A stretch of 6,858 nucleotides of DNA, taken from NCBI GenBank assembly GCA_050747825.1, contig JBOGJG010000299.1, positions 1 to 6,858 of the forward strand, in the 5' to 3' direction. The stretch's first letter is position 1; each line of letters starts with the position of its first letter. Source of the DNA: JBOGJG01 sp050747825 (lineage in GTDB: Bacteria; Acidobacteriota; UBA6911; RPQK01; JBOGJG01). Position numbers and translations under genes: made by a program. This document shows, in pieces, positions 6,654 to 6,858 of the stretch. The notes under the pieces are model-generated. The model was not told where the DNA came from, made no database searches, and saw only the letters and a list, made by a program, of their open reading frames with translations.

Positions 6654-6705
6654 GCAAATTTGTGTCACGGATCGGTCACAATCGCTACGACTTCGTGCAA
6701 ATTTG
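6654..6705. repeat. Paired GCAAATTTG palindromic repeats
   Basis: GCAAATTTG occurs at 6654-6662 and again at 6697-6705. Its core CAAATTTG is a perfect 8-bp palindrome. The copies start 43 bp apart, about four helical turns, and bracket the Pho-box-like repeat, with the first copy touching it. Such spacing suits co-operative binding by a dimeric regulator on one DNA face, but AT-rich 8-mers can recur by chance. Confidence 0.4.
6662..6679. promoter_or_regulatory. Pho-box-like tandem repeat upstream of phoB
   Basis: The plus strand reads GTGTCAC-GGAT-CGGTCAC, two 7-mers separated by 4 bases (11-nt period), the geometry of the PhoB box whose consensus half-site is CTGTCAT. Each half-site matches the consensus at 5 of 7 positions. 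It lies 21-38 bases before the phoB ATG. The better match is on the plus strand, pointing away from phoB, so it could serve phoB, a divergent gene beyond the window, or both. Binding by this PhoB is inferred. Confidence 0.45.
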
Positions 6706-6731
6706 GCAAACGAATCACAGAAATCTCGCGA

Positions 6732-6760
6732 ATTATCAGAGCCTTTCTAGTGCTTCGTAA
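6732..6760 (-). promoter_or_regulatory. Possible sigma70-type promoter for the phoB run
   Basis: On the minus strand GATAAT (forward 6732-6737) matches the TATAAT -10 consensus at 5 of 6 positions. Seventeen bases upstream lies TTACGA (forward 6755-6760), a weak 3-of-6 match to TTGACA. Transcription would start near 6725 and give a leader of about 85 nt that contains the Pho-box-like repeat, so PhoB bound there would not be placed to activate this promoter. Low confidence. Confidence 0.25.
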
Positions 6761-6777
6761 CATAAATAAGTGCGCTA

Positions 6778-6858
6778 TCGTCGCGAGCCGGGTACCCTAT
6801 GGGTGCGGTCTGATGGCGAGGCGCGACGAGGGAGCATATCGGGAATATGGGACCGAGG
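6778..6858. other. Hairpin-rich segment at window edge
   Basis: Several complementary arms crowd into 81 bases. TCGTCGCG (6778-6785) pairs perfectly with CGCGACGA (6822-6829). Nested inside are GCC (6787-6789) with GGC (6815-6817), and GTACCC with GGGTGC around the loop TAT (about 6791-6805). A separate CATAT/ATATG hairpin (6835-6839 with 6845-6849) follows. This looks like a structured RNA or a dispersed palindromic repeat cut by the window end. No coding gene is convincing here. Pairing is seen; function is unknown. Confidence 0.4.

Noticed and set aside
6813..6858. Plus-strand ATG open to the window end (MARRDEGAYREY...)
   Set aside because: Only about 15 codons are visible, there is no Shine-Dalgarno, and it lies inside the hairpin-rich segment, so it is more likely fortuitous.

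Overview
The window is a compact run of seven genes, all on the minus strand and so transcribed from right to left. The moderate base composition, two-component pair, symmetrical Ap4A hydrolase (ApaH) and PPK1 suggest a Gram-negative-type bacterium. I cannot assign a phylum; Acidobacteriota, NC10 or Desulfobacterota-like lineages would fit, but this is a guess from sequence style. There is no transposase, integrase, tRNA, rRNA or CRISPR array.

In transcription order: the right end (about 6642-6858) is non-coding in appearance. It holds a Pho-box-like 11-nt tandem repeat, two copies of a palindromic 9-mer and a hairpin-rich patch at the window edge. Next come phoB-like and phoR-like regulators (6641-4597), a SixA-type phosphohistidine phosphatase (4596-4090), a CHAD-domain protein (4093-3170) and ApaH (3185-2373). 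An 81-nt leader follows, then polyphosphate kinase PPK1 (about 2291-201) and a 59-residue gene resembling the small three-helix-bundle dimerization proteins (198-19). Junctions are +2, 0, -4, -16, +81 and +2 nt, so the first five genes are probably translationally coupled, and ppk with its small partner forms a second coupled pair that may share the transcript.

The genes make sense together as a phosphate/polyphosphate module. PhoR-PhoB would sense phosphate limitation, PPK1 would build polyP from ATP through a phosphohistidine intermediate, and the CHAD protein would bind polyP. SixA could remove phosphate from a histidine protein, with PhoR and PPK1 as the nearest candidates, and ApaH would clear Ap4A. 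Each family is well known. The arrangement as one operon, and the histidine-phosphate link inside it, is the most interesting system-level observation.

The main oddity is the 5' end of ppk. Homology to PPK1, including the ATP-contacting Asn of the SNLDEF motif, runs about 60 codons upstream of the first in-frame ATG, and that stretch has no in-frame ATG, GTG or TTG. Either a CTG codon with a well-placed Shine-Dalgarno sequence starts the protein, or one base is missing in a short A-run just after an out-of-frame ATG. A 7-bp hairpin encloses the same Shine-Dalgarno and CTG.
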